Positions 8,955 through 17,978 of a stretch of 64,000 nucleotides of DNA are shown piece by piece. Both the position numbers and the translations under genes were made by a program. This DNA is from JBGAHD01 sp044226395 (GTDB taxonomy: Bacteria > Pseudomonadota > Gammaproteobacteria > Xanthomonadales > Ahniellaceae), in contig JBGAHD010000003.1 of NCBI GenBank assembly GCA_044226395.1, positions 682,001-746,000 of the forward strand, given 5' to 3'. The notes below the pieces were generated by a model. It had not been told where the DNA came from and did no database searches. It saw only the letters and a program-made list of their open reading frames with translations. Position 1 is the stretch's first letter. Each line of letters begins with the position of its first letter.

Positions 8955-10532
8955 CTAGGCCGCGAGAATCAGATCGCTGGCGCGCTCGGCGATCATCACG
9001 GTCGGGGCATTGGTGTTGCCGCCGATCAAGCGCGGCATCACCGAGGCATCGACCACGCGCAATTGCGCCACGCCGCGCACGCGCAAATGCGGATCGACCA
9101 CCGCCTCGTCGTTCACGCCCATGCGGCAGGTGCCCACGGGGTGATAGATGGTCTCGGCCTTGCGGCGAACGAACTCGGCGAGCGCGGCATCGTCCTGCGC
9201 CTGCGGGCCGGGGAACATTTCCACGCCGCGATACGCCGCCAGCGGCGCCGCGCCGAGAATGCGCCGCGAAAGCTTGACCGCTTCGACCAGCGTGCGCAGA
9301 TCGAAGTGTTCCGGATCGGAAAGATAGTTCGCGAAGATCCGCGGTTTCGCCGCGGGATCACTCGAAGCCAGCTCGATGTGACCGCGACTGCGTGGCCGCA
9401 GCGCGCAGGCATGCAAGGTGAAGCCATCGCCCGGCAGTCGATTGCGACCGTGATCGTCGAGCATGGCCGGCACGAAGTGGAATTGCAGATCGGGCCGTTC
9501 GTCCTCGGCCAGTTCGGAGCGCGCGAAGCCGCCGCTCTCGGCGATGTTCGAGGTGCCCGCGCCCGCGCGCATTAGGTAATAGCGCAAGGCCGTGAGCACT
9601 TCACTGGAGCGGTCGTAGGTGATCGGCTGCGTGCAGCGATACATCGTGCAGGCATCGAGATGATCGTGAAGATTGCGGCCCACACCAGACAGATCGGCCG
9701 CGACCGTGATGCCGTGCGCGCGCAGCGCGTCGCCCGCGCCGATGCCCGAGAGCATCAGCAATTGCGGCGAGTTGATCGCGCCGCCGCTCAGGATCACCTC
9801 GCGCTCGGCCTCGGCGAACTTCTCCTCGCCACCGACGCTGTAGTACACGCCGACCGCGCGACCCTGCTCGATGCGCACGCGATGCACCAGCGCGCGCGTG
9901 ACCACGCGCAGATTGCTTCGCTCGCGCGCGGCATTGAGGTAACCCGCGGCCGTGCTCCAGCGCGCGCCGTTCTTCTGCGTGACTTGGTAGTAGCCGAAGC
10001 CTTCCTGACGCGCGCCGTTGAAATCCTCATTGGCTTCGAAGCCGGTTTCGCGCGCCGCGGCGAGAAACACATCCGACAAGGGATTGTGATAACGCAGATC
10101 GCTGACGTTGAGCGGACCACCAACATCGTGAAACGCCGAAGGCCCGCGCTCCTGATGCTGCGAGCGCTTGAAGTAGGGCAGCACCTCGTGCCAACCCCAG
10201 CCTTGCGCGCCGAGCGTCACCCATTCGTCGTAATCGCGCGCATTGCCGCGCACGTAGCACATGGCATTGATCGAGCTCGAACCACCGAGCACCTTGCCGC
10301 GTGGCCACCACAGGCGACGCGCGTGCAAGTGCGATTCGGGTTCGGTGTTGAAATCCCAGTTCACGCCCTTGCTGTTGACCAGCTTGGAAATGCCCGCGGG
10401 CATGTGGATGAAGGGATGCCAGTCGCGCGGTCCGGCCTCGAGCAAGAGCACGCGGTGCCGCGGATTCGCGCTGAGTCGATTGGCCAGCACGCAACCCGCC
10501 GAACCCGCGCCAACGATGATGTAGTCGTACAC
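8955..10532 (-). CDS. GMC family FAD oxidoreductase (choline dehydrogenase-like)
   Basis: A 525-residue glucose-methanol-choline oxidoreductase. The N-terminus carries the Rossmann FAD motif DYIIVGAGSAGCVLANRL, then GMC signature 1 around RGKVLGGSSSINAM and signature 2 around GGAINSPQLLMLSGIG. The catalytic His lies in the C-terminal YHPVGTCRMG block, with the final GGNTNAPTVMIAERASD typical of BetA-like alcohol dehydrogenases. It oxidises an alcohol to an aldehyde with FAD; choline, longer aliphatic or PEG-like alcohols are all possible, and no betB neighbour supports choline. The start is a GTG with no clear ribosome site. It is followed 45 bases upstream by the MOSC gene on the same strand. 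Confidence 0.87.
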   Translation of the reverse strand: MYDYIIVGAGSAGCVLANRLSANPRHRVLLLEAGPRDWHPFIHMPAGISKLVNSKGVNWDFNTEPESHLHARRLWWPRGKVLGGSSSINAMCYVRGNARDYDEWVTLGAQGWGWHEVLPYFKRSQHQERGPSAFHDVGGPLNVSDLRYHNPLSDVFLAAARETGFEANEDFNGARQEGFGYYQVTQKNGARWSTAAGYLNAARERSNLRVVTRALVHRVRIEQGRAVGVYYSVGGEEKFAEAEREVILSGGAINSPQLLMLSGIGAGDALRAHGITVAADLSGVGRNLHDHLDACTMYRCTQPITYDRSSEVLTALRYYLMRAGAGTSNIAESGGFARSELAEDERPDLQFHFVPAMLDDHGRNRLPGDGFTLHACALRPRSRGHIELASSDPAAKPRIFANYLSDPEHFDLRTLVEAVKLSRRILGAAPLAAYRGVEMFPGPQAQDDAALAEFVRRKAETIYHPVGTCRMGVNDEAVVDPHLRVRGVAQLRVVDASVMPRLIGGNTNAPTVMIAERASDLILAA

Positions 10533-10577
10533 GATCAGGCCAGGAAAAAAAGGGCCAGCGCAAGTTAGGCGCCGTGC

Positions 10578-11390
10578 CTAGAGCAAGTACTCCAGGACTT
10601 CGACCGAATCACCCACGCGCACGCGTGCATTGTTGCGTGGCAGCAGATTCTGTCCGAAGGTGATGCCGCTCTCGCCACGACGATACGTCTTGAGCGTGTT
10701 CAGCGGTTCGTTGCGCGCATCCAAAAGGCCCGTGTCGGGATCGACCGTGGTGAATACGCAGCGCGTGCAGGGCTTGACCACGTCGAACACGACTTCGCCA
10801 ACGCGGATCACGCGCCACGAATCCTCGGCATGCGCCTCGACACCCGTGACGACGAGATTGGGCCGAAAGCGTCGCATCGTGATCGGCTGCGCCATGCGCG
10901 CGTTGAGTCCATCGAGACTGCCCTGACCGATCAGCAGCAGTGGAAAGCCGTCGGCGAAACTCACTTCCTCGCCGGCGCGCGCGTACTTGGGATCGACTTT
11001 TCGATGCGCCGCAGCATCCATATAGACCAGTTCGAGCGCTTGCCCGAATCGCGCGCCGAGCCAGGCGCCGATCGCCGCGTCGGCGACCAAGGCCTGCACG
11101 GTGTCGCGCCACACGGTCACTTCGCGACGCGGACCATCGGGGCGCGGCAGGGCGACATCGCGCGCGTCGCCATCGTCGAACGACAGGCGAAGCCCGTGCG
11201 CGTGCGGCAGCGCGCGCAGGCGCACGAGCGCGCCCAGTTGGCGGCCGGTGATGAACTTGCCGTTGGCGTCGACCAGCAACCAGCGGCGATCGTCGCGCAG
11301 GCCGCGCGGCTCGACTTCGGCCGCGTCGTGATCGAGGGGCATGCAGGACTTGATGGGATAGGTGTGGATCGACAGCAGCGTCGGTGTCAT
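10578..11390 (-). CDS. MOSC domain protein (YcbX-like)
   Basis: A 270-residue protein with an N-terminal MOSC beta-barrel domain (SIHTYPIKSCMPLDHDAAEV, then GLRDDRRWLLVD) and the C-terminal MOSC domain (ALVRLR onward, FRPNLVVTG, CTRCVFTTVDPDTG). The Cys in PCTRC is the conserved molybdenum-cofactor ligand of the family. Relatives such as YcbX and the mARC proteins reduce N-hydroxylated compounds with a molybdenum cofactor, usually with an electron donor; unlike E. coli YcbX, no C-terminal ferredoxin domain is present. Starts upstream in the same frame extend over the promoter of the divergent transporter and are rejected. Probably transcribed with the GMC gene downstream. Confidence 0.86.
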   Translation of the reverse strand: MTPTLLSIHTYPIKSCMPLDHDAAEVEPRGLRDDRRWLLVDANGKFITGRQLGALVRLRALPHAHGLRLSFDDGDARDVALPRPDGPRREVTVWRDTVQALVADAAIGAWLGARFGQALELVYMDAAAHRKVDPKYARAGEEVSFADGFPLLLIGQGSLDGLNARMAQPITMRRFRPNLVVTGVEAHAEDSWRVIRVGEVVFDVVKPCTRCVFTTVDPDTGLLDARNEPLNTLKTYRRGESGITFGQNLLPRNNARVRVGDSVEVLEYLL

Positions 11391-11511
11391 GACCACGTCA
11401 TCGCGGAGACGAGTCGCTAGTATGCCTCGCGGCCGACACGCGCGCTTTCGCCCCTGGCGCTTCGGGTGCCGGCCCGGTAAGGTCGCGCGGTCCGGAAGGG
11501 AACGCGGTTTC

Positions 11512-12834
11512 GTGCAGTCGACTAACTCCGAACGACCCAACGCGCTGACCAGATTGCTCGGCGCCGCGACCGGCGAGGGCGCGGCCCTGGGCTGGTCGTT
11601 TCTGTATTTCTTCTCGCTGCTCGCGGCCTATTACGTGCTGCGTCCGGTGCGCGATGCCCTGGGCACGCCCTATCCCTTGCAGTGGCTGTTCCTGTGCACC
11701 TTCGTGGTGATGTTGTGCCTGGTGCCGGCTTACGGCCATCTGGTGGCGCGCATTCCGCGTCGACGCTTGCTGCCGACGATCTATCTGATCTTCATCGCGT
11801 GTCTGGTGTTCTTCTTTGGCCTGATGAGTTCCGGGCATGGCGGCGTGCTGCGCGACGCCGGGTTCTTCGTGTGGGTGGCGGTGTTCAATCTGTTCGCGGT
11901 GTCGGTGTTCTGGAGCTTCATGTCCGACATCTTCGACAACGATCAGGCCAAGCGCCTGTTCGGCGCGATCGGTGCCGGCGGCACGGCGGGCACGCTCGTC
12001 GGCTCGACTCTGACCATCACCCTGGTCAAGTACATCGGCGTGCCGAACATGTTGCTGGTGTCGGCCGCGCTCCTGGGCTTGAGCCTGGTGTGCATCTTCA
12101 ATCTGATTCCCTGGGCCGTGCGGCAAGAGAAGCGACGCGGCTGGCGCTCGGGCGAGGACGCGATCGGCGGCTCGATCTTCGGTGGCGCCATGTTGATCGG
12201 GCGCTCGCGCTTTCTGATCGCGTGCTGCTGCCTGATGTTCTTCGGCGTGGCCGTGGGCACCTTGCTGTACAACCAGCAGCAGGCTTACGCGCGCCTGGCG
12301 ATTCCCGATCGCGACGAACGCGCGCATTACTTCGCCATTCTCGATTTCGCCATCAACACCCTGGTGCTGTTGATGCAGCTCAGCATCACGCGCCTGTTGA
12401 TGACGCGCTTCGGCGTGGGGCCGATGCTGATCTTCCCGGCCGTGCTGGTCGGCACGGGGTTCGCCTTGCTCACGGCCAGTCCCTTGCCCTTGCTGATGAG
12501 CGTGGTGCAAGTGATCACGCGCGCGGGCAACTTCGCGCTGATCCAGCCGGCGCGCGAGAGTCTGTTCACGCGCGTCGATCGCGAGAGCCGCTACAAGTCG
12601 AAGAACTTCATCGACACCGTGGTCTATCGCGGCGGCGATCTGACTTTCGCGTGGGTGCACACGGGGCTGACGCAGGTGCTGGGCTTTGGTCTCGCCGGCG
12701 TGGCCCTGGTCGGCATCGCCATGGCGACCTGCATGGGCCTGGCCTCGGCCTGGGTCGTGCGCGAATCGCGGCGCTTGCCCGCGAAGGCGCCCGAGCGCGA
12801 CACTGGCGCCGACGACGCGGAAAACCCCGGATGA
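11512..12834 (+). CDS. NTP/NDP exchange transporter-like membrane protein
   Basis: A 440-residue polytopic protein with about eleven or twelve hydrophobic helices. Segments such as YYVLRPVRDALGTPY, WSFMSDIFDN and GAIGAGGTAGTLVGS resemble the ATP:ADP translocase (NTT, Tlc) branch of the major facilitator superfamily. The founding members are nucleotide exchangers of Rickettsia, Chlamydia and plastids; homologues in free-living bacteria have no proven substrate. I chose GTG 11512 because a GGAAGGG site lies 11 bases upstream and the 50 in-frame residues before it are Arg-rich and unlike protein. Its stop overlaps the start of the next gene (ATGA), implying translational coupling with an outer-membrane protein. 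Confidence 0.75.
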   Translation: MQSTNSERPNALTRLLGAATGEGAALGWSFLYFFSLLAAYYVLRPVRDALGTPYPLQWLFLCTFVVMLCLVPAYGHLVARIPRRRLLPTIYLIFIACLVFFFGLMSSGHGGVLRDAGFFVWVAVFNLFAVSVFWSFMSDIFDNDQAKRLFGAIGAGGTAGTLVGSTLTITLVKYIGVPNMLLVSAALLGLSLVCIFNLIPWAVRQEKRRGWRSGEDAIGGSIFGGAMLIGRSRFLIACCCLMFFGVAVGTLLYNQQQAYARLAIPDRDERAHYFAILDFAINTLVLLMQLSITRLLMTRFGVGPMLIFPAVLVGTGFALLTASPLPLLMSVVQVITRAGNFALIQPARESLFTRVDRESRYKSKNFIDTVVYRGGDLTFAWVHTGLTQVLGFGLAGVALVGIAMATCMGLASAWVVRESRRLPAKAPERDTGADDAENPG

Positions 12835-13400
12835 CGGCGAGTTTGTTCCAACGATTGCTGATCCTGATCGCGCTTGCGCTGGTATCGACCGGCGTCGCGG
12901 CGCAATCGCGCGCGGACGACACGTGGTTCGTCGGCGCGCGCGGCGGCATCATGGTCACCGATCAGAACTTCAACAACGACGGTTCGATCTACGCGCTCAA
13001 TGTCGGCCGCACGTTTGGGCCCAAGTACGCGGTGGAGATGGAGCTCACCGCCGACGATCTCGATTTCGGCATCGACTACGGCCTGCGTCATCGCGGCATC
13101 GGCTTCAATCATCTGACGATCAATCGCGAGCCGCTGTGGGACCCGTATTTCCTGATCGGCGTGGGTTATTTGCGTTTCGATGGTCCAGAAGCGCTGCCGC
13201 GCGACACGGGCGGCGATTTCATGTTCAACCTCGGCGTGGGCGGACAGTGGGAACTGGTCGTGCCCGAACGCGTGCTGCTGCGCGCGGATTTTCGCCTGCG
13301 CTATGACTTGAACGATACGCGTCAGCCGGGTCAGAACGGCTTCGGCGATGGCGTGTTCACGCTGGGCTTGACCGTGCCGTTCGGCGCGGGCGGCGACTAA
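12831..13400 (+). CDS. Small outer-membrane beta-barrel protein
   Basis: A 189-residue protein with a signal peptide (LLILIALALVSTGVAAQS) followed by alternating-hydrophobic strands rich in Gly and aromatic residues: TWFVGARGGIMVTDQNF, YFLIGVGYLRF, FMFNLGVGGQWEL, and a C-terminal GVFTLGLTVPFG. This fits an eight-stranded OmpA/OmpW-type barrel. The gene starts inside the stop codon of the transporter gene (ATGA overlap), so both proteins are made together. An inner-membrane nucleotide-type transporter coupled to an outer-membrane barrel suggests one uptake or export path, but the substrate is unknown. It converges on the gene at 13420. Confidence 0.75.
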   Translation: MTASLFQRLLILIALALVSTGVAAQSRADDTWFVGARGGIMVTDQNFNNDGSIYALNVGRTFGPKYAVEMELTADDLDFGIDYGLRHRGIGFNHLTINREPLWDPYFLIGVGYLRFDGPEALPRDTGGDFMFNLGVGGQWELVVPERVLLRADFRLRYDLNDTRQPGQNGFGDGVFTLGLTVPFGAGGD

Positions 13401-13419
13401 GTAATCTCGCTCGAAACCC

Positions 13420-13890
13420 TTACGCGCTCTTGCGCGGCGACACCCACATGGCGATATCGGCGTCGAATACGGTCTCGCCTTCGGCGTCGCGCACGATCAC
13501 GTTCGCGTGCAGTTCCTGCGCGATGGCGGGATCGGTCACGGCCGGGATGGTCGCGGTCGCGCGCATCGTGCCCATGGCCTTGCGCAGATAGCGCACGGTC
13601 ATGCCCTTGGGAATCCAGCGCATGCTGTCGGGAATGCTCGCGTCGGTGCCCAGGCCCGCCGTGAGTTCGGCGAGATTGCACAAGGCGATCGCGTGCACCG
13701 TGCCGATGTGGTTCTGCACGGCGCGGCGATGCGCGATGCGTGCCTCGCAACGACCGGGCTCCAGCACCTCGATCAGCGGCTTGATGCTGGCGAAGTAGGG
13801 CGCGCGCCAGCACACGGCGCGCGAAAAAATCCAGCGCCCGAAGGCGCTGGATCCGAGTTTGCGGAATTGTCGAAGCGCCTCGGAGGCCAT
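13420..13890 (-). CDS. DUF4442 hotdog-fold protein, thioesterase-like
   Basis: A 156-residue hotdog-fold protein of the DUF4442/PaaI-like type. The region NHIGTVHAIALCNLAELTAG corresponds to the central hotdog helix, where family thioesterases hold the catalytic acid, and the later strands (MTVRYLRKAMGTMRATATI; DADIAMWVS) fit the rest of the fold. It likely hydrolyses or binds an acyl-CoA. The start is one base after the fadE stop codon on the same strand, so it is the second gene of a fadE operon, fitting a role in fatty-acid turnover. An in-frame extension into fadE is rejected. Confidence 0.78.
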   Translation of the reverse strand: MASEALRQFRKLGSSAFGRWIFSRAVCWRAPYFASIKPLIEVLEPGRCEARIAHRRAVQNHIGTVHAIALCNLAELTAGLGTDASIPDSMRWIPKGMTVRYLRKAMGTMRATATIPAVTDPAIAQELHANVIVRDAEGETVFDADIAMWVSPRKSA

Positions 13891-13891
13891 C

Positions 13892-16366
13892 TCACGCCGC
13901 CGGACGCAGGCTGCTCGGCTTGGCCTGCGGCGTGGCCGCGGCGAGTTCGGCGCTGTCGAAGTCATCGACCGAGATGATCTCGAGCGTCAGCGCGCGCGCC
14001 TCGGCCAGCAGATCGCGCTCGGCGACGGTGAGAATGCCGGCCTTCACCGCGTCCTCGAGCTGTTGCCCCGCGTCGTGCGCGGTGATGCCACCGGCCTTGA
14101 TCGCCTTGGCCAGCTTGCGCTCCACCGGCTCGGCCGCGATCACGCGCGGCAGCGCGCGTTGCAGCAGACCCACGACATTCTGCTGCGCGTGACCGTAGTA
14201 GATGCCTTCGGCCAGACGATCGCGCGCTTCCGACGGCGCCAGCAACAGACTCGCCACGCGATGACCCAGGCGATCGCCCGGCGCCTTCTCGCGCAAACCG
14301 ATCGGGAACACCAGCGCGCGCAGCACCCAGGCCACCGGACGCACGGGGAAGTTGCGCAGCACGCCATCGAGCGCGGACTGAATCTTGTAGATCGCGTCGT
14401 GCATGGCCCACGCGAGCAGCGGCTGATCGGCGCCCGGACGACCTTCGTCCTCGTAGCGCTTCAACATGGCCGAGCCGATGTAGAGCTGCGACAGCACATC
14501 GCCCAGGCGCGCGGAGAGCTTTTCCTTCTGCTTGAGCTTGCCACCGAGCGTGAGCATGGCGGTGTCGGCGACCAGGGCCAGCGCGGCGCTGTAGCGACCG
14601 AGCTTGCGATAGAACTTGCGCGTGTAAGCCTCGCCCGGCACCGCGCCGAGCTTGCCGTGCACCAGACCCAGCACGAAGGAACGCACGGCATTGGAGATGG
14701 CGAAGCCGACGTGCTGGAACAACACGCGATCGAAGGCGCTCAGGCGCTTGGCGCGATCGGGTTCGGTCGCGGCCTGCATTTCCTTGAGCACGTAGGGATG
14801 GCAGCGCACCGCGCCCTGACCGAAGATGATCATGCTGCGCGTGAGAATGTTCGCGCCCTCGACCGTGATCGAGATCGGCGCGCCTTGCCAGGCGCGACCG
14901 ACGTAGTTGCGCGGGCCGAGGATCACGCCCTTGCCGCCGTGGACGTCCATGGCGTCGCGCACTACTTCGCGACCGGCTTCGGTGGCGTGGTACTTGGCGA
15001 TGGCCGAGGGCACGGCCGGCTTCTCGCCCAGATCGACGGCGTTGGCGGTCATGCGCGACAGCGAACTGATCGCATACGTGTAGCCGCCGATGCGCGCGAG
15101 CGCTTCCTCGACGCCTTCGAAGCGACCGATCGGCATCTGGAATTGCTTGCGGATGCGCGCATAGGCGCCCGTGCCGGCGGCGAGCATCTTCACGCCGCCC
15201 GTGGCATTGGACGGCAGCGAGATCGCGCGGCCCACCGACAAGCATTCGACCAGCATGCGCCAGCCGTGACCGACGTATTGTTCGCCGCCGATCAGATAAC
15301 TCATCGGCACGAACACGTCCTTGCCACGCAGCGGACCGTTCTGGAACGGCATGTTCAAGGGCAGATGTCGGCGGCCGATTTCCAGGCCCGGCGTGTTGCG
15401 CGGAATCAGCGCGAGCGTGATGCCGCGATCGCTCACCGGCGACAACAGGTGATCCGGATCATGCAGACGGAAGGCCAGGCCCACCACGGTCGCGACCGGC
15501 GCCAGCGTGATGTAGCGCTTGTCGAAGTTCAGGCGAATGCCGATCACTTCCTCGCCATTGTGCATGCCCTTGCAGACGATGCCGTAATCGGGAATCGAGG
15601 TCGCGTCCGAGCCGGCCCAGGGGCTGGTCAGCGCGAAGCAGGGAATTTCCTCGCCGCGCGCCAGGCGCGGCAGGTAGTAGTTCTTCTGCTCTTCGGTGCC
15701 GTAATGCAGCAGCAGTTCCGCCGGACCGAGCGAGTTCGGCACGGCGATGGTCGAACCCAGCGTGCCCGACACGCTCGCGGCCTTGATCAGCACGCGATGA
15801 TGCGCGTAGGCCGAGAAACCCAGACCACCGTACTCGCGCGGAATGATCATGCCGAAGAAGCGATGGCGCTTGAGATAGTCCCACGTCTCCGGCGACAGAT
15901 CGCCACGCACGTGGCTGACTTCCCAATCGTTGACCAGGGCGCAGACTTCTTCGCACGGGCCATCGAGGAAGGCTTGCTCGTCGGCGCTGAGTTGCGGCGC
16001 GCGCTGCTTCATCAGCACGTCCCAGTTCGGGCGGCCGCTGAACAACTCGCCTTCCCAGCCGACCGTGCCGGCCTCGAGCGCGACGCGCTCGGTCTCCGAC
16101 AACTGCGGCGTCATCGTTTGATAGAACTTCAGCGCCGGCGCGCTCAACATCTGACGACGCACGCTCGTCAGATTCAACGGCACCGCAACCAGCGCGAACA
16201 CGGCCGCGGGAATGACCCAGGCGAGCCAGGGTTGCGGCCCGACCACGACGGCCGCGGCCACGAGGGCGATGGCGGTGGCGATGGTCCATGCGCGAAGACC
16301 CGTGCGAAGAAAGGCGCAGGTCAACGAGACGACGATCAGGGCGAGGGTGGGAAGCGCTGCGATCAT
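13892..16366 (-). CDS. fadE: Acyl-CoA dehydrogenase FadE
   Basis: An 824-residue enzyme, the usual length of proteobacterial FadE (E. coli about 814) and roughly twice a standard acyl-CoA dehydrogenase. It catalyses the first step of beta-oxidation, making trans-2-enoyl-CoA with FAD. The first 80 residues hold two or three hydrophobic helices. The core has ALTSPWAGSDATSIPDYG in the middle domain and DAMDVHGGKGVILGPRNY in the C-terminal helical domain, followed by a long FadE-specific tail. ATG 16366 is preceded by TTGAGGAG; an in-frame earlier start lacks a site. Downstream lies the hotdog gene, upstream an alpha/beta hydrolase, all on the minus strand. Confidence 0.93.
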   Translation of the reverse strand: MIAALPTLALIVVSLTCAFLRTGLRAWTIATAIALVAAAVVVGPQPWLAWVIPAAVFALVAVPLNLTSVRRQMLSAPALKFYQTMTPQLSETERVALEAGTVGWEGELFSGRPNWDVLMKQRAPQLSADEQAFLDGPCEEVCALVNDWEVSHVRGDLSPETWDYLKRHRFFGMIIPREYGGLGFSAYAHHRVLIKAASVSGTLGSTIAVPNSLGPAELLLHYGTEEQKNYYLPRLARGEEIPCFALTSPWAGSDATSIPDYGIVCKGMHNGEEVIGIRLNFDKRYITLAPVATVVGLAFRLHDPDHLLSPVSDRGITLALIPRNTPGLEIGRRHLPLNMPFQNGPLRGKDVFVPMSYLIGGEQYVGHGWRMLVECLSVGRAISLPSNATGGVKMLAAGTGAYARIRKQFQMPIGRFEGVEEALARIGGYTYAISSLSRMTANAVDLGEKPAVPSAIAKYHATEAGREVVRDAMDVHGGKGVILGPRNYVGRAWQGAPISITVEGANILTRSMIIFGQGAVRCHPYVLKEMQAATEPDRAKRLSAFDRVLFQHVGFAISNAVRSFVLGLVHGKLGAVPGEAYTRKFYRKLGRYSAALALVADTAMLTLGGKLKQKEKLSARLGDVLSQLYIGSAMLKRYEDEGRPGADQPLLAWAMHDAIYKIQSALDGVLRNFPVRPVAWVLRALVFPIGLREKAPGDRLGHRVASLLLAPSEARDRLAEGIYYGHAQQNVVGLLQRALPRVIAAEPVERKLAKAIKAGGITAHDAGQQLEDAVKAGILTVAERDLLAEARALTLEIISVDDFDSAELAAATPQAKPSSLRPAA

Positions 16367-16376
16367 GACGTGCTCC

Positions 16377-17267
16377 TCAAGCGGCTGGGCGCCGGGCGTC
16401 GCGGCCCGGGCGTTCCAGGTATTCGGCAATGGCGGAAGTGAAGGCGTCGTTGGCATCGCCGACCAGGGTGTGCGTGGCGTCGTCGATGCGGCGGTGTTCG
16501 GCGTGGGGCGCGTAGCTTAGAAACTCGGCGACCGTGTGTTCGGAGACCACGTCGCTGCGGCCGCCGCTGATCAGCAGCACGGGCACGCGCAGGCGGCGCG
16601 CGGCATCGGCCAGGCGCTCGCTCCAGGCCTGCGATTCGCGCGCGACGGTGTCGAGCAATTTCGGATCCCAATGCCAGCGCAAGCGACCGTTGTCCATGCG
16701 CACGAGATGTTTTTCCAGACGCTCGGGCGTCTTGTCGTTGACGCGATGGGGCAGGTATTCGCGCACGGCGGCGTGCGCGTCGTCGATCGAGGCGAAGCCC
16801 TCGGGCCGCGCGCGCATGAACTGCATGATGCGATCGACGCCGGCTTGTTCCCAACGCGGCGTGATGTCGACCAGGACCAAGGCCGAGAACAACGATTCGG
16901 GCGTCGACTCGGCCTGCGCCATCATGCCGATCAAGCCACCCATCGAGGCGCCGACCCACACGGGCCGCTCGCCGACATGTCGCGTGATCAAGCGCGCGTC
17001 ATCGATGAACTGCGCCAGTTGATAGTCGCGATCGCTCAGCCAACCGCTCAAGCCATGGCCGCGCCCGTCGGGGCTGACGCAGCGATGGCCGCGCGCCGCG
17101 AGTGCCGCGGCCGACTCGGTCCACGACAGCCGCGACTGGCCAAAGCCATGGGCGAAGATCAAGGGCGGGCCCTCCGCGGGACCGCGGATCTCCAGATGCA
17201 GATCGATCCCGTCGCCGGTGCGCAGGCGAACGGACTCGACTTCAGTGGGGGTGGGGGCCTTGACCAT
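16377..17267 (-). CDS. Alpha/beta hydrolase
   Basis: A 296-residue alpha/beta hydrolase. The oxyanion-hole motif HGFGQS is near residue 40, the nucleophile elbow is GASMGG (Ser about residue 110), and the catalytic His is in DDATHTLVGD near residue 276; a DGRGHGLS segment follows the third strand. No signal peptide, so it is cytosolic. It could be an esterase, thioesterase or lipase-like enzyme; the ten-base gap to fadE and the divergent TetR gene suggest work on fatty-acid derivatives. Its start codon lies within a perfect palindrome that is probably the operator of the TetR regulator, so the repressor likely controls the whole hydrolase-fadE-hotdog operon. Confidence 0.85.
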   Translation of the reverse strand: MVKAPTPTEVESVRLRTGDGIDLHLEIRGPAEGPPLIFAHGFGQSRLSWTESAAALAARGHRCVSPDGRGHGLSGWLSDRDYQLAQFIDDARLITRHVGERPVWVGASMGGLIGMMAQAESTPESLFSALVLVDITPRWEQAGVDRIMQFMRARPEGFASIDDAHAAVREYLPHRVNDKTPERLEKHLVRMDNGRLRWHWDPKLLDTVARESQAWSERLADAARRLRVPVLLISGGRSDVVSEHTVAEFLSYAPHAEHRRIDDATHTLVGDANDAFTSAIAEYLERPGRDARRPAA

Positions 17268-17317
17268 ACGGCCGAGTATGGTTCGCTTTGTTTTGAGGTG
17301 TCAATACGCTACCGTAT
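17263..17317. promoter_or_regulatory. Two palindromes, probable TetR operator between divergent genes
   Basis: Site 1 (17263-17282) is ACCATAC-GGCCGA-GTATGGT, a perfect seven-base inverted repeat covering the hydrolase start codon. Site 2 (17304-17317) is ATACG-CTAC-CGTAT. Both contain the half-site CCATACGG or its complement (left half of site 1, right half of site 2). Paired palindromes with a common half-site in the gap between a TetR gene and its divergent neighbour are the classic arrangement for autoregulation plus repression of the neighbour. Confidence 0.65.
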
Positions 17318-17354
17318 GGCCATGCCGATTCCCCGGGGGACGGGCGAGGTTCGA

Positions 17355-17939
17355 ATGACGATTGCCACCGCGAAAATCGAGCGGCCGCGCCTGTCGGCCG
17401 CGGATTGGGAACAGGCCGCGCTCGACCAGATCGCCGAGCAGGGCGTGGCCTCGGTGGCGGTCGAAGTGCTGGCGCGGCGCCTCGGCGTGACCAAGGGCAG
17501 CTTCTACTGGCATTTCGAAACGCGCGACGCCTTGCTCGACGCCGCGCTCAAGCGCTGGGAACAGACCGATGTCGAAGGCCTGATCCAGCAACTCGATCCG
17601 ATCGCCGATCCGCGCGAGCGCTTGCTCGCGCTGTTTCGCCGCACCAGTCGCGAGATCCGCACGCACGTGATCTATTCTGCGCTGCTGCAAGCCATCGATC
17701 ATCCGGCCGTGCGTCCGGTGATGCAGCGCGTGTCGCAGCGACGCGTGCAGTATCTGGCATTGGCCTACAAGGGCTTGGGCATGTCGCGGCGCGACGCGAT
17801 GGATCGCGGACGCCTGGCCTACAGCGCCTACGTGGGTTTTCTGCAATTGATGATGCTGGGCCTGCCGCGCATGTCGGCGCAAGAACTCGAGGCCTATGTC
17901 GAGCACGTCGCGGCGGTGTTGATTCCGCCGGCGCGTTGA
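17355..17939 (+). CDS. TetR family transcriptional regulator
   Basis: A 194-residue regulator. The N-terminal DNA-binding domain reads ALDQIAEQGVASVAVEVLAR, then RLGVTKGSFYWHFETRDALL, the TetR recognition helix and its following turn. The remaining 130 residues form the variable ligand-binding helical domain. ATG 17355 has a GGGCGAGG ribosome site six bases upstream; ATGs at 17316 and 17322 are in frame but would place the coding start on the second palindrome. It is divergent from the hydrolase-fadE operon, so a fatty acyl-CoA or a related compound is the likely ligand, by analogy with TetR-type fatty-acid regulators. Confidence 0.9.
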   Translation: MTIATAKIERPRLSAADWEQAALDQIAEQGVASVAVEVLARRLGVTKGSFYWHFETRDALLDAALKRWEQTDVEGLIQQLDPIADPRERLLALFRRTSREIRTHVIYSALLQAIDHPAVRPVMQRVSQRRVQYLALAYKGLGMSRRDAMDRGRLAYSAYVGFLQLMMLGLPRMSAQELEAYVEHVAAVLIPPAR

Positions 17940-17978
17940 CGACGCGCGACGCCGACGGTCGCGCGTCATCGCGCGCCT

